A DNA stretch of 64,000 bases from Peptoniphilus grossensis ph5 (GCF_000311825.1 NZ_HE978567.1:226553-290552); one strand, 5' to 3'. Shown: positions 35,379 to 44,516, counted from the first letter of the stretch. Program-made: numbers and translations. The notes: generated by a model from the sequence alone, not told the origin.

Positions 35379-36122
35379 TTACACCCTCACGTGAGGATTG
35401 GTGTATTGACCATGTTTTTTTGTGTGTTTCCCATATTGAATAGAAAACTTTGGACATCTGTGCAGACAGCCAAGACAGGCAATGCACTTTTCTTTTACCC
35501 AGACAGGTCTTTCATTTACTAATTTTATTGCGGCAATAGGACACTTTCTTTGGCACAGCCCGCATCCAATACAGGTATCTTCAACATGAAAATTAGATGT
35601 CTTTCTAGTCCAAGAATTATAAAGTGGTTGTGCGAATAAATCTACTAAGAAAGATGGCATTCTAGGACTCATCTTTTCATTTTCTTCTCTATTTCTAATT
35701 CTCTCAATAAGAGAATCTATTTCTTTTTCAGTATTTTTCGTGAACTTCTCAACTTTTTCCTCAGTAGAAAGATCAAAAATAGGAGTCCAGGTATCTGCCA
35801 TCTTGACAGAATAAAAGGCATTGATTTTTATACCTGACAGAGCCCTCTTCGCCATTACATCTGACGCACCTGGCGTCGTTCCGTATGTAGAAATAAAATA
35901 AAGATACTTGGCTCTTACATCTATTTTTTCCAAAAAATCTTTTACAAGGCTTGGGAGTCCCCAATTATAAGTTGGTGAAATGATTCCAATTTCATCATCT
36001 TGAAAATCAAATTTAGCTTCTCTCATGAAGTCCACCATAGAAAAAATTTCTTGATTAAATTCTTTTCCTATTCTAGTGGCTAGGTACTTGCAATTTCCCG
36101 TAGCCGAAAAATAAATTATCAT
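35379..36122 (-). CDS. EFR1-family flavodoxin/ferredoxin fusion
   Basis: A 247-residue cytoplasmic redox protein. The N-terminal half is flavodoxin-like, with the phosphate loop FSATGNCKYLA near the start. The C-terminal quarter holds two 4Fe-4S motifs, CIGCGLCQRKCP and CIACLGCLHRCP. This is the EFR1 family, which moves electrons in anaerobes. The start is ATG 36122, behind AAAGGAGAAAAG; longer upstream reading would include that site. It is flanked by a working and a dead copy of the same small gene, so the segment was duplicated around it. Its electron partner is unknown. Confidence 0.88.
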   Translation of the reverse strand: MIIYFSATGNCKYLATRIGKEFNQEIFSMVDFMREAKFDFQDDEIGIISPTYNWGLPSLVKDFLEKIDVRAKYLYFISTYGTTPGASDVMAKRALSGIKINAFYSVKMADTWTPIFDLSTEEKVEKFTKNTEKEIDSLIERIRNREENEKMSPRMPSFLVDLFAQPLYNSWTRKTSNFHVEDTCIGCGLCQRKCPIAAIKLVNERPVWVKEKCIACLGCLHRCPKFSIQYGKHTKKHGQYTNPHVRV

Positions 36123-36270
36123 CTTTTCTCCTTTTATTAATTCATTTTCAAAATATCTACTTCTTCTCAAAAATAGTGGTTACCTTAAAATATCTTGTGT
36201 CCATATAAAAGATAATTATATTAATCCCTTTATGTCCTCCAACTTTATCATTACTTTTATTTTAATCCTT

Positions 36271-36492
36271 TTAATTTAAAAAATTAAAGGGGAAAATTAA
36301 AAACTCCTTAGCTGTAAAATATGACTCATCCTCTTCCATCCTGTGGTACTTGGTGTAGGAATATAAAATAGCCTTATAAGAAACAGTGCCACCATCCTTG
36401 TAGCGATAAGTTATGGGACAGAGCAAAACTAAAAGAAGTAGCAAAATAAATAGCTTTTTCCTTTTCTTTTTATCCCTCTTTCTTTTTATCAT
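36271..36492 (-). CDS. Small basic membrane peptide
   Basis: A 73-residue peptide with a very basic start (MIKRKRDKKKRKK), a single hydrophobic segment of about 15 residues ending with LCPI, and a short outside part ending FPFNFLN. A good ribosome site, AAGGGGGATAATTT, precedes ATG. A dead copy lies 1.3 kb away at 34950-35171. The charge layout would place the C-terminus outside the cell. No family is recognised; the conservation between copies suggests it was a functional gene. Confidence 0.6.
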   Translation of the reverse strand: MIKRKRDKKKRKKLFILLLLLVLLCPITYRYKDGGTVSYKAILYSYTKYHRMEEDESYFTAKEFLIFPFNFLN

Positions 36493-36654
36493 AAATTATC
36501 CCCCTTAAAATTTTACAAATGTACTTTAAGTCTACATTTAATACTTCCTCTAAATAGATAATATCATTTTTTTACAATCTTTTTCTAAGTAATTTAATAC
36601 TTTTTCTAATTATTGCAATTTTATTTGTCCTTTTACCTTTATAATACAAGATAC

Positions 36655-36685
36655 AAAAAAACGACTAAGATTTTTTCTTAATCGT
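36655..36685 (-). terminator. Terminator after the 66-residue membrane gene
   Basis: ACGACTAAGA (36661-36670) pairs with TCTTAATCGT (36676-36685), with one G-U. Six T residues follow on the minus strand. Confidence 0.85.
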
Positions 36686-36741
36686 CTTTCCCTTTTCCAC
36701 TATCTAAATTTTTTAATTTAAAATTTTTTGTAATTAATAAT

Positions 36742-36942
36742 TTATTTTTTACTTCTAAAAAATTTTACGAGACAAGCAAGCATTCCTATTACATATATAA
36801 GATAAAAAATATGTAGGACAGCAACTGGCATCCTAATACTCGCTTCTGGATGCCTTAAGGCGTAGCTTAAAAAAATAATCATAAGAACAAACATTATTAT
36901 AAAGCAGATTAAATATTTTCTCTTACCTCGTCCATTTAACAT
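36742..36942 (-). CDS. Small two-segment membrane protein
   Basis: A 66-residue protein with a basic start, two hydrophobic segments and a short loop (RHPEASIRMP) between them. GGGAGG precedes ATG. Just upstream, CCTCCT (36979-36984) and AGGAGG (36990-36995) form a small hairpin that includes a ribosome-site-like sequence and could affect translation. No family is recognised. Confidence 0.6.
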   Translation of the reverse strand: MLNGRGKRKYLICFIIMFVLMIIFLSYALRHPEASIRMPVAVLHIFYLIYVIGMLACLVKFFRSKK

Positions 36943-37131
36943 TTTATACCTCCCTTTGGAAGTGAATCCTCTTAACCCCCTCCTAGATAAGGAGGTCTTT
37001 ACTTTTTCCCTTTTTTAATTTTTATTATGTCTTAATTTATTTCATATATTTTTTAATAAGGCTAGTCTTTTTCTCTGATAGCCAAAATAATTTCCATCAA
37101 TTAGTAGGCTTCCCCGAATTATTTATAACCA

Positions 37132-37443
37132 TCAGCCATGAAAATGATTTTCGTAGTTATCTATTAAAAGTCTAAGTCTCTTCACTTCTTCTTCTAGAAG
37201 CTCTCTGCCCTCACCTGTTATTTCATAATATTTTCCCTTTTTATCCACTTCAACTCTTGTAATCAAATCATTTTCTAAAAACTGTGCCAAAAGGGCGTAA
37301 AGGGTTCCTGGTGCAAGCCTTATTCTTCCTCTTGTGATTTCACTTACCCAAGAGGTGATCTCTGCCCCATTTCTCACTTGACCTAGTGCCAAGAGGGTGA
37401 AGTACATGGGCTCTGTTAGGGTTTGGAATTGGTCTCTTGCCAT
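37132..37443 (-). CDS. PadR-family transcriptional repressor
   Basis: A 103-residue protein made of the PadR winged helix domain (LTEPMYFTLLALGQV, then RLAPGTLYALLAQFLENDLI) and a short helical dimerisation tail. PadR proteins are ligand-released repressors. It follows the DUF2812 gene by two bases in the same operon, a pairing that recurs in Firmicutes. The palindromic operator over the operon promoter at 38704-38753 is its likely site, so it should control itself and the DUF2812 protein. Confidence 0.92.
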   Translation of the reverse strand: MARDQFQTLTEPMYFTLLALGQVRNGAEITSWVSEITRGRIRLAPGTLYALLAQFLENDLITRVEVDKKGKYYEITGEGRELLEEEVKRLRLLIDNYENHFHG

Positions 37444-37445
37444 GT

Positions 37446-38687
37446 CTACACCTCCAAGATCCTTGCAATATCCTTTTGGACCTCTTCATCTTCAAGATTT
37501 CCACTTACTTCTAAGACCACATTCTTGTATAAAATCAAATAGTCTTCTTGATCTGATAAGATATATATCCTGTCATAGGGATAGGCTTCAGAGATGTCCT
37601 TAACAAATTCAGCCCTATAAGGGTGCTTCATAGTATCTTTTAAAATTCTTTCAAATAAATTGCATGCAAGGTCCTGTGACTTTACAACAGTCTTTATTAT
37701 GCCAAGCTTATTTTTTTCTGATGAATAATAATCGCAGCTTTCTGTCAAAAAGCTTCTCCTTTCCCTAGTCTTAATAAAATCTCTCACAACTTGGCTTTCA
37801 ATCTCATTAGCCGTAGATAATTTATCGATTAAGGTAAAAGTAAAAATATTTGTAATTAAAGAAATTAAAACTATCATTGAGATTAAAATAAATTTTTTCT
37901 CCTTTCTTTTTATGTTCATGGCTTTAATTTTTTTGCGATAGAAATAAATAAATGAAAACATAATAATTGATGGTAAGAGACTTATGATCATATTTGCCCC
38001 AGTAGAGTCGCCACTAGGAAGTAAAAAGTCTGATGTAAGTGCAACCACTATTAAAATAATTGCAATATAAAATAATATGATAAAGGACTTAGAAAAGGTA
38101 AGTCGCGAAAACTTTATTTCATTTACATCTTTAGCGTCTCTGTTTCTATTTTTAAAAAATATATAATCTCCCAGAGCCAAGGCATCCAAAAGAAGAAATA
38201 AAAGGCAAGCTGGACCCATAAATATTGTGTAGTTGGAGTAAAATATGTTACTGGATAAAAATTGAGAAATTAAAAAGAAAGATAGGAAGGCAAAAACAAT
38301 GAAATTTATGCTAAGAGAAATTATTTCACCCCTGACGCCCTTCTTTAAAATTTCAATTTCTTCACTCCCATCGTTATAAAGAGAGTCTTGGCTTCCTTCT
38401 TCTAACTTGTAAATGTTCATGTTGAAGGTCCTGTATACAAGATGCCAACCAAAATCTCCTGCCATATCATCAAAGTCCCTTAGTTCATCCTTGGAGAAGG
38501 CAGAAAAGGATCCTTCATTAGGAGCCATGGAAATTTTGTATCTGGCATCTTCTGGTTCAGTTTTTTTAAACTTGTGGATAAAGGGCAAAATTATTTTTTC
38601 AATTTGCCAGCCCTTTTTTGCCATGTCTTCATACCATTTTTCAACAAGTCCAAAGTTTGTATAAGCTAAATATTTTGTCTTTAACAT
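37446..38687 (-). CDS. DUF2812 membrane protein
   Basis: A 413-residue protein. The first 110 residues are a DUF2812 domain, with FGLVEKWYEDMAKKGWQIEK and a late GWHLVYRTFNMNIYKL. The rest contains about six membrane segments and a soluble tail. DUF2812 genes regularly sit directly before padR genes and are thought to take part in sensing wall-active compounds or surface stress, but the mechanism is not settled. The operon has one promoter under a strong dyad. Confidence 0.88.
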   Translation of the reverse strand: MLKTKYLAYTNFGLVEKWYEDMAKKGWQIEKIILPFIHKFKKTEPEDARYKISMAPNEGSFSAFSKDELRDFDDMAGDFGWHLVYRTFNMNIYKLEEGSQDSLYNDGSEEIEILKKGVRGEIISLSINFIVFAFLSFFLISQFLSSNIFYSNYTIFMGPACLLFLLLDALALGDYIFFKNRNRDAKDVNEIKFSRLTFSKSFIILFYIAIILIVVALTSDFLLPSGDSTGANMIISLLPSIIMFSFIYFYRKKIKAMNIKRKEKKFILISMIVLISLITNIFTFTLIDKLSTANEIESQVVRDFIKTRERRSFLTESCDYYSSEKNKLGIIKTVVKSQDLACNLFERILKDTMKHPYRAEFVKDISEAYPYDRIYILSDQEDYLILYKNVVLEVSGNLEDEEVQKDIARILEV

Positions 38688-38703
38688 AATCTTGCCTCCT
38701 TTA

Positions 38704-38753
38704 GTATCGACTATCGATAATTAAATTATATATCGATACACGATAGATTGCAA
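38704..38753 (-). promoter_or_regulatory. Promoter and PadR-type operator of the DUF2812-padR operon
   Basis: On the minus strand TTGCAA (38748-38753) and TATAAT (38725-38730) are 17 bases apart. The spacer holds TATCGTGTATCGATA, and the stretch just past the -10 box holds its inverted partner, the complement of GTATCGACTATCGATA (38704-38719). The partners match at 13 of 15 positions. A dimer bound here would cover both promoter elements. Confidence 0.75.
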
Positions 38754-38838
38754 TAAGCTTTAAAATATTTTTTAGCGTTTTTCTTAACTTCTCTTTCAAA
38801 TTTTATTTTTATCTTTCTCAAAAAATTTTTTATAAATA

Positions 38839-38868
38839 AGGCCCCTAAGATATAAATCCTAGGGACCT
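38839..38868 (-). terminator. Hairpin after the mgtC gene
   Basis: A 13-bp stem, 38839-38851 with 38856-38868, contains two wobble pairs. The T run beyond it is broken, so termination may be partial. Confidence 0.55.
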
Positions 38869-38998
38869 CTAATTTATTTTTCACTTGTTATTATCTCTTT
38901 TGACCAAATATTTATGGGAAATATCTTTATTTTACTTTAAAAATTATCATTAATATTTTCAATTATTCTCCATAAATTCTTTGAGACTTTTATCGAAA

Positions 38999-39675
38999 TC
39001 AGTCTTTATCTTTTTCTTTACTTAATTTTACTAAACTCATTTGATAATCTGATTTTAGTTTCTTGAAAAATTTACCAATATTATAATTCCTATTAAAGGA
39101 TAAGGTTGAATTAATCATTGATTTATCATTTATATCTTCATCAATTATATCTAATTTTCTAACTTCCACGCCCTCTTTTGATGCAAAATCTAGAAAGCTT
39201 TCTTCATTAAAATTGTCAGTATCAAATACCATTATATAAGACTTTGTTGTCATATCGTTTATAAAATCACTAACGCCCTTTAAGGATACAAAGGTTACTA
39301 GACAAATTATAGTTGCAATTACTGCTCCTTCATAAAATCCAATTCCCACTGCAAGTCCAATTGCTGCAGATAACCATAGGGTCGCAGCTGTTGTAAGACC
39401 CGATACACCTTCTTTTTTTGAAGTATAGTACCTGCACCTAAAAAACCAATTACACTTACAACTTGGCCCGCAATCCTCGCCGTATCTCGTCCAACATCAT
39501 CAGATATTTTGCCAATTCCATCTATTCCTATAAGCATAATTAAACAGGCGCCAACACTAACAATAATATGCGTTCTAAAACCAGCAGCTCTATTTTTCAT
39601 TTCTCTTTCTACACCAATAATGGCCCCCAAAAAGGCTGCTAACAATATTCTAAGTGTCACTAAAAATATATCCAT
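38999..39675 (-). pseudogene. MgtC/SapB-family membrane protein gene with a poly-A frameshift
   Basis: The first frame (39675 down to about 39420) gives the MgtC core, with AAFLGAIIGVEREMKNRAAGFRTHI, GACLIML and GFLGAGTILQ. At the A7 run (minus strand, 39413-39419) the frame is lost. One extra A restores KKEGVSGLTTAATLWLSAAIGLAVG, the next conserved block, and leads into the second frame, which ends at 38999 with the membrane segment and the cytoplasmic ACT-like tail. No other lesion is visible. The intact product would be about 225 residues and is linked to magnesium limitation and acid survival. The indel may be real, phase-variable or an assembly error. Confidence 0.82.
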
Positions 39676-39902
39676 CTTTCCCTCCTTTACATAGTACTTA
39701 ATAATATTTTAAATAAGTCCTTTAGTGAAAATTTAATTTTTATATTTTTACTTATTTTCTTTTTGGAAATCTTATTAAATATATTTTAATTAATAAGAAA
39801 ATTAAAATCTTCCCTGCAATTTTTCTTTATTTTTATTCAAAAATAAGTTTGAAGTACAAGTACTATCAAACCTACTTTTTGAGAAGAGTAATACATTCTG
39901 CG
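39676..39902. other. Intergenic stretch left of repeat R1
   Basis: No gene is seen. The stretch ends with ATACATTCTGCGTG at 39891-39904, a 14-base word that also occurs at 32615-32628. Confidence 0.4.
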
Positions 39903-40005
39903 TGAAACAAGTGAACACTAAGTATGTCAAGTGAACCTGTCTGTATGTTGGAACATATCGACTAAACTATTTAACGATAGCATAAGGTTATCGTTAAATA
40001 GTATC
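39903..40005. repeat. Direct repeat R1, copy A
   Basis: This stretch of about 100 bases matches 42479-42580 in the same orientation, with blocks such as AAGTATGTCAAGT, GGAACATAT and a hairpin. The hairpin arms are TTAACGATA (39971-39979) and TATCGTTAA (39989-39997). The match is imperfect and includes small gaps. It lies just downstream of the PD-(D/E)XK gene. Confidence 0.75.
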
Positions 40006-40102
40006 AGACTATAATGTCCCATACATAGAATACTTTTTGAGACATGTTTTAATGAATCTGAGTCTGTTTGTGAAAATATATCTTAAGAACTATTCAAGTA
40101 AA

Positions 40103-41944
40103 TTATTTTATACTATTAAATTCATCTTCTTGTTTACAGTACCTTTCTATTCTTCTATCATATGTGTCTTTGTTGAAATTTTGCCGTGTAATATACAATT
40201 TATATCTTTTAAAAATTTTCTCTTTTAAAAAAATTTTTTCTATTGCACAACATGGGCTAATTTCATAATTATTGTTATTTCTAAGAAAATCAATAAATGT
40301 ATTTGCTTTTTTATTTCTAAACAATTCTGGAGATAACATCCCTATTCGGAAATATTCCTTATTTTTATTATCAAAATAATGTACCACGGGCTGATTGGCA
40401 GTTATAAAATTGTATAACTTTGTATCATTTAAAATATATATTCCCTCTCTTTCAACAAAAGAGTAAGAAATATTTGTTAATAAAATCGGGACTACATTTA
40501 CATTATCTATATTGCAATTAATAGCCTTAAGTCTTGAATTAATGCTTTTCTTTCCATTTTTATCCTTGGTAAAATATTTTAAATTGCGTTTAAATTTATC
40601 AATGTAATAATCTAACTCCTGAATATTACGACAATATCCTCTCACATTCTCATGCTGAAATTGAGTTTTGCACTCAATGACAAACAGTGTATCATCTATA
40701 TATAGTAAAATATCTAATTCATAACTCTCGCCATTACTACTTGTTTTAACATTCTTAATTGCACTAAGATTGTATCTCAATAATAAATTATGTATGTTTT
40801 CTTCATATTTTGAACCCTTTTTCGATATTTCATTATTATTAGTAAAAAGAACCATTACACTTTTTAGTGGTTCAATCATTTTTATTAATGACGGAAATAA
40901 AAGTATAAAATTGTTGTATTCAATTAAAAATGATGAGAATAAATCATTTTTGCTTTGACCAAATACCAGATGCTTAAAAATAACCTTTATTTCAGCTTCA
41001 CTAAATTTATTTTGAAGTAAATCATTTTTTAATTTTTCTATTTCTATTTTTAGTACGTTTTTCTCATTAATAGCTAGTTTATAGAAATAAGTGTAGATGG
41101 AAACCCATCTTTCCAGTTTTATGTCTAGGTATTCTTCAGTTAAGTCTTCGCTATAAAAGAATTCTTTTAATTTTTCTCTAAAGGAATTCGAATATTTAAT
41201 TATCTCATTTCCATTATCAAAATCTTTCAAATTTTTAGCATTATTTAAATTATAGTACTCTAAAAATGAAAATATTCTATCCGTAATTATTCCATGATTT
41301 TCTCTAATATATAATTTATTAAATAATCCAGTATTTACTTCCACATCTCCGAACATCCAATTAACAATTATATCATTTACTAAATTGAGTAACTGAATTA
41401 AAACTAGGATATCATTTGAATTTTTATCATCAGTATTTTGAAAACACGTCGACTTGTTATTTTTAAATCCATCTCTAAGCAATGTTCCTAATCCTAAAAC
41501 GATATTTTCGCTAGAAACTAAATATTGTTCTTGCTCATACTCAGATGAAGCTTCACTTAATTTATCTAAATTCATAGATATTTGATCATTAAACCTTTCC
41601 ACCAAGTCTAAATATGAACACTTCATCAGCTCAGTTTTAAATATATCTTCTTTAATTTGATTTCTTTTTTTATTTAGTTTATTACCCTCTTTAGATAATC
41701 GTCTAAATTTCTTATAACTATTATCTGAAAGGTTATCTTTAACCCAATTTTTTATTAGACATTTAGTATCGTTACTAAATAATTTTTCGTTTCTATCTGT
41801 AACAAAATAACCAGAATATTTTAAAACTTTTAATACTTCTTCCTCATTTTTATTTTTATTAATATGATCCAAATAGTCTAAAGCATTATTCTTTATATTT
41901 CTTTCAATTGAATTTATTCTCACATCATTGTATTTCTTACTCAT
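40103..41944 (-). CDS. Orphan PD-(D/E)XK nuclease-like protein
   Basis: A 613-residue protein with ATG 41944 behind AAGGAG. The first 370 residues are helical, charged and unrecognised. From about residue 375 comes a restriction-endonuclease-like core: an acidic helix residue (Glu381/Glu382), then Asp411 in ELDILLY and Glu424-x-Lys426 in FVIECKTQ. This is the ExK signature of PD-(D/E)XK nucleases and NERD-like domains. The last 170 residues are again unrecognised. There is no methylase or helicase beside it. It lies between repeats R1 and R2 in the element zone, so an anti-phage or element-competition role is a reasonable but unproven idea. Confidence 0.65.
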   Translation of the reverse strand: MSKKYNDVRINSIERNIKNNALDYLDHINKNKNEEEVLKVLKYSGYFVTDRNEKLFSNDTKCLIKNWVKDNLSDNSYKKFRRLSKEGNKLNKKRNQIKEDIFKTELMKCSYLDLVERFNDQISMNLDKLSEASSEYEQEQYLVSSENIVLGLGTLLRDGFKNNKSTCFQNTDDKNSNDILVLIQLLNLVNDIIVNWMFGDVEVNTGLFNKLYIRENHGIITDRIFSFLEYYNLNNAKNLKDFDNGNEIIKYSNSFREKLKEFFYSEDLTEEYLDIKLERWVSIYTYFYKLAINEKNVLKIEIEKLKNDLLQNKFSEAEIKVIFKHLVFGQSKNDLFSSFLIEYNNFILLFPSLIKMIEPLKSVMVLFTNNNEISKKGSKYEENIHNLLLRYNLSAIKNVKTSSNGESYELDILLYIDDTLFVIECKTQFQHENVRGYCRNIQELDYYIDKFKRNLKYFTKDKNGKKSINSRLKAINCNIDNVNVVPILLTNISYSFVEREGIYILNDTKLYNFITANQPVVHYFDNKNKEYFRIGMLSPELFRNKKANTFIDFLRNNNNYEISPCCAIEKIFLKEKIFKRYKLYITRQNFNKDTYDRRIERYCKQEDEFNSIK

Positions 41945-42352
41945 ATGAATACTCCTTATTATTTTGCCAACGTTTATCAATTTCTATTTCTTAAGTATTT
42001 TAAAAGCATAATTATTGTTTTTACAATATATAAATTTTTACATCTATCCCATCAACTGCACCTGTCCGCTGTGATTTTGTAAACTCAACCATACTACAAT
42101 TTCTTGATGTATGACTTCTGATAAAACAATAACAAGAAGAATACTGAAATCAAACTCATCTGCTTAAACTCTCCGATGTCTTAGATTTCGAGATTTTTCT
42201 AGCCTTTAGAATCTGCACTTTTGACAGCAATACCACGCACTCCCCGGTCAATCGCCATGCCGCTTTGCTCCTAGCTCTTGGACAGCTGTCGCGCGGGCAG
42301 TGTCATCTACTCACGATAACTTTTAGTCTTGTTATTGAGAGCATATCTATAC
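41945..42352. other. Gene-free stretch with relic sequence
   Basis: No intact frame with a ribosome site is seen. The part from about 42180 to 42320 is clearly GC-richer than its surroundings (for example AGCTGTCGCGCGGGCAG) and may be a remnant of another element. A minus-strand frame reads MSLISVFFLLLFYQKSYIK near 42150, which could be a relic of a small conjugation-element protein. Confidence 0.35.
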
Positions 42353-42475
42353 TTGCAGTAGCACGCAGCCAATCAAACTTCACCTTGCTCGTTTTCTTGG
42401 GCGTGCCTTGCATAGGACGTACATCTGCTTCTACTTCGCTACTTCGTAGCTCGTACAAGCAGTGTTACGCGCTCC
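42353..42475. repeat. Direct repeat R2, copy A
   Basis: This 123-base stretch aligns without gaps to 44517-44639. By hand I count 14 differences. The first 28 bases are identical in both copies. It is followed after three bases by repeat R1, copy B. Confidence 0.9.
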
Positions 42476-42478
42476 TTA

Positions 42479-42580
42479 TGAAACGAATGAACACCAAGTA
42501 TGTCAAGTAGTCGCGTTCGTATGTGGGAACATATCCACATACTTTTTAACGATAGCATAATGGTATCGTTAACAGGTATT
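42479..42580. repeat. Direct repeat R1, copy B
   Basis: This stretch matches 39903-40005. The hairpin here is TTAACGATA (42546-42554) with TATCGTTAA (42564-42572). It lies 22 bases past the stop codon of the ABC-F gene. It has no T run, so it is not a normal terminator. Confidence 0.75.
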
Positions 42581-42601
42581 ACCTCGACAAACCGGGAGTT
42601 A

Positions 42602-44089
42602 TTATTTAGTTTGTAATCGTATTATTTTATTAGCTATGTCTTCTACAAATCTCTTATCATGTTCCACAAATATAAGTGTAGGTTTTGCTTCTTTTATAAT
42701 TTCCTCAATCTGTATTCTTGATATTACATCTATATAATTCAGTGGTTCGTCCCAAACAAATATATGAGCTGGCTTTGATAAACTAACAGCAATTAAAACT
42801 TTCCTTTTTTGTCCATCGCTATAATTCTTCATATCTATTTCAAATAATTCTCTTGCAAAATCTAATTTTCTAAGAATTGTTTTGCACAATGTTTCATCCA
42901 CACCTTGGTTGTCAATATACTCGTTTAGGCTACCTGTTAAATTGGATGTATCTTGAGGAATATATGATATTTTTAAATTACTTGCTAATTTTACATCACC
43001 TGAATACTCGTGATTTAAACCTAATAAAATTTTAATCAAGGTTGATTTTCCGCTACCATTACCCCCGCATATAGCCACTATATCACCTTGCTTTATATCA
43101 AAACTTACATCGCTTAATATCTGTCTTTCTCCATAACATGATGATAAATTTCTAACCAATATTAGAGGATTTTTGTGATGATGTAATGGATGCAATAATA
43201 GAAGTTCCTTTGTTTCAATATCTTTTAGTAAATTTTGTTTTTCTTCTATTGCCTTATTTTGTCTATTCTCCAAATTCTTGGATTTTTTCATCATCTTAGC
43301 TGACTGATGACCTATATGTCCCTTATCTGGTTTTACGCCTGATACTTTCACACCATTTTTAGTATTTTCGACTTTATCAGACCAAATTTGACTTTGTCTT
43401 GCAGCTTCTTTTAATCGTTTAATATCTTTTCTTAATTTCTCATTTTGATTAATTTCAAATTGGTCTTTCCTCAATTTATTTTCATACCATGATGTAAAAT
43501 TTCCTGATTTGACATCAATAGAATTCCTGTTAATAGAAATAACATGATTGATACAACCATCTAAAAAATCTCTATCATGAGATATAAGCAAAAAACCTTT
43601 TTTTCTTTTCAGATATTCACTGACAACTTTTCTTCCGTCCATATCTAAATGGTTTGTTGGTTCATCTATAAGTAAAAAACCCTCTTCTCTTGTAAACAAA
43701 ATAGCTAAGAGGATTTTTGTCTGTTCTCCTTTAGAAAGCGTTTCAAACTTTCTGTAAACAAGACTCTCATCTACATTTAGCAAATTAAGTTCTCTAAATA
43801 ATTTCCATTCTTCCTCATCTGATATTAGTTCTTTATATGACTCAATCCCTAATTTTGAAGTATCAATTATATTTGGTCGAAATTTAATAAATTCAACATC
43901 CTTGCTTATTTTACCTTGATAAGTTTCTTGATTTAAAAGTAACTTAAATAGAGTTGATTTACCGATTCCATTTCTTCCTATCAATCCCGTTTTCCAGTTT
44001 GTATCAAAAGAAAACGATACATTTTTAAATATGGGTTTTACATATCCATAATATGAGAAAGTGGGGTTTTCAATTTTAATTGTTGACAC
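42602..44089 (-). CDS. Lsa-type ABC-F ribosome-protection protein
   Basis: A 495-residue soluble protein with two ATPase domains. The first has GRNGIGKST (Walker A, 38-46) and SKGEQTK. The second has GGNGSGKST and YSDGQKRK. A charged interdomain linker (about residues 195-300) contains KVENTKNGVKVSGVKPDKGHIGHQSAKMMKKSKN. There are no membrane segments. This is the ABC-F class that displaces antibiotics from the ribosome. The linker and overall sequence are closest, from memory, to Lsa(C), which gives lincosamide, streptogramin A and pleuromutilin resistance. It follows the TfoX-like gene by 29 bases and lies between repeats R1 and R2. Confidence 0.88.
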   Translation of the reverse strand: MSTIKIENPTFSYYGYVKPIFKNVSFSFDTNWKTGLIGRNGIGKSTLFKLLLNQETYQGKISKDVEFIKFRPNIIDTSKLGIESYKELISDEEEWKLFRELNLLNVDESLVYRKFETLSKGEQTKILLAILFTREEGFLLIDEPTNHLDMDGRKVVSEYLKRKKGFLLISHDRDFLDGCINHVISINRNSIDVKSGNFTSWYENKLRKDQFEINQNEKLRKDIKRLKEAARQSQIWSDKVENTKNGVKVSGVKPDKGHIGHQSAKMMKKSKNLENRQNKAIEEKQNLLKDIETKELLLLHPLHHHKNPLILVRNLSSCYGERQILSDVSFDIKQGDIVAICGGNGSGKSTLIKILLGLNHEYSGDVKLASNLKISYIPQDTSNLTGSLNEYIDNQGVDETLCKTILRKLDFARELFEIDMKNYSDGQKRKVLIAVSLSKPAHIFVWDEPLNYIDVISRIQIEEIIKEAKPTLIFVEHDKRFVEDIANKIIRLQTK

Positions 44090-44118
44090 AAAAACACCCC
44101 CTACAACTTCTAATGTGA

Positions 44119-44439
44119 TTATTTCTTTTTCTTTGGTTTGGGTGCAGGTAATCCATCATACATTGAATTAAGTAAGACAGTTAAAAATTCTTTGTTGTCA
44201 ACATCATCTACCAATAGCATTTCCTTTGCTCCATCATATGGTAACTCGTACTTTGCATTTGGCATGTATGCTATTGCAGATTTAACAGGCTTCACTAAAA
44301 ACCTTTCATCATAAATTCCACCAATAATTTTTCCACGATAATAAATTATATATTCACCCATCATTGACCTATATGATATTTCTTCCAAATCGGATAGTTG
44401 TTCTAAAATAAAATCTAAATATTCTTTACTTGAAGCCAT
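44119..44439 (-). CDS. TfoX N-terminal domain protein
   Basis: A 106-residue protein consisting of the N-terminal TfoX/Sxy domain, with SYRSMMGEYIIYYRGKIIGGIYDERFLVKP and a lysine-rich end. I chose ATG 44439 with GGAGGTG before it. In Proteobacteria TfoX/Sxy controls competence, but short free-standing versions in Firmicutes have no known role and often accompany resistance genes on mobile DNA. Here it is the first gene of a two-gene cassette with the ABC-F gene. Confidence 0.85.
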   Translation of the reverse strand: MASSKEYLDFILEQLSDLEEISYRSMMGEYIIYYRGKIIGGIYDERFLVKPVKSAIAYMPNAKYELPYDGAKEMLLVDDVDNKEFLTVLLNSMYDGLPAPKPKKKK

Positions 44440-44516
44440 ACCCTTCACCTCCAAAAATTTCAATTTGTCTACACCATTTTAATAATTATATTAGATCTAT
44501 ATGTCGGTACTTCAGT

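Noticed and set aside
42265-42510. Plus-strand reading frame with AVARSQSNFTLLVFLG, also seen at 44501-44710
   Set aside because: The frame is shared only because repeat R2 is present twice. Differences between the copies change residues about as often as not, there is no ribosome site, and the right copy overlaps the recombinase gene.
42546-42572. Hairpin in R1 as the terminator of the ABC-F gene
   Set aside because: The stem is good but no T run follows on the minus strand in either R1 copy.
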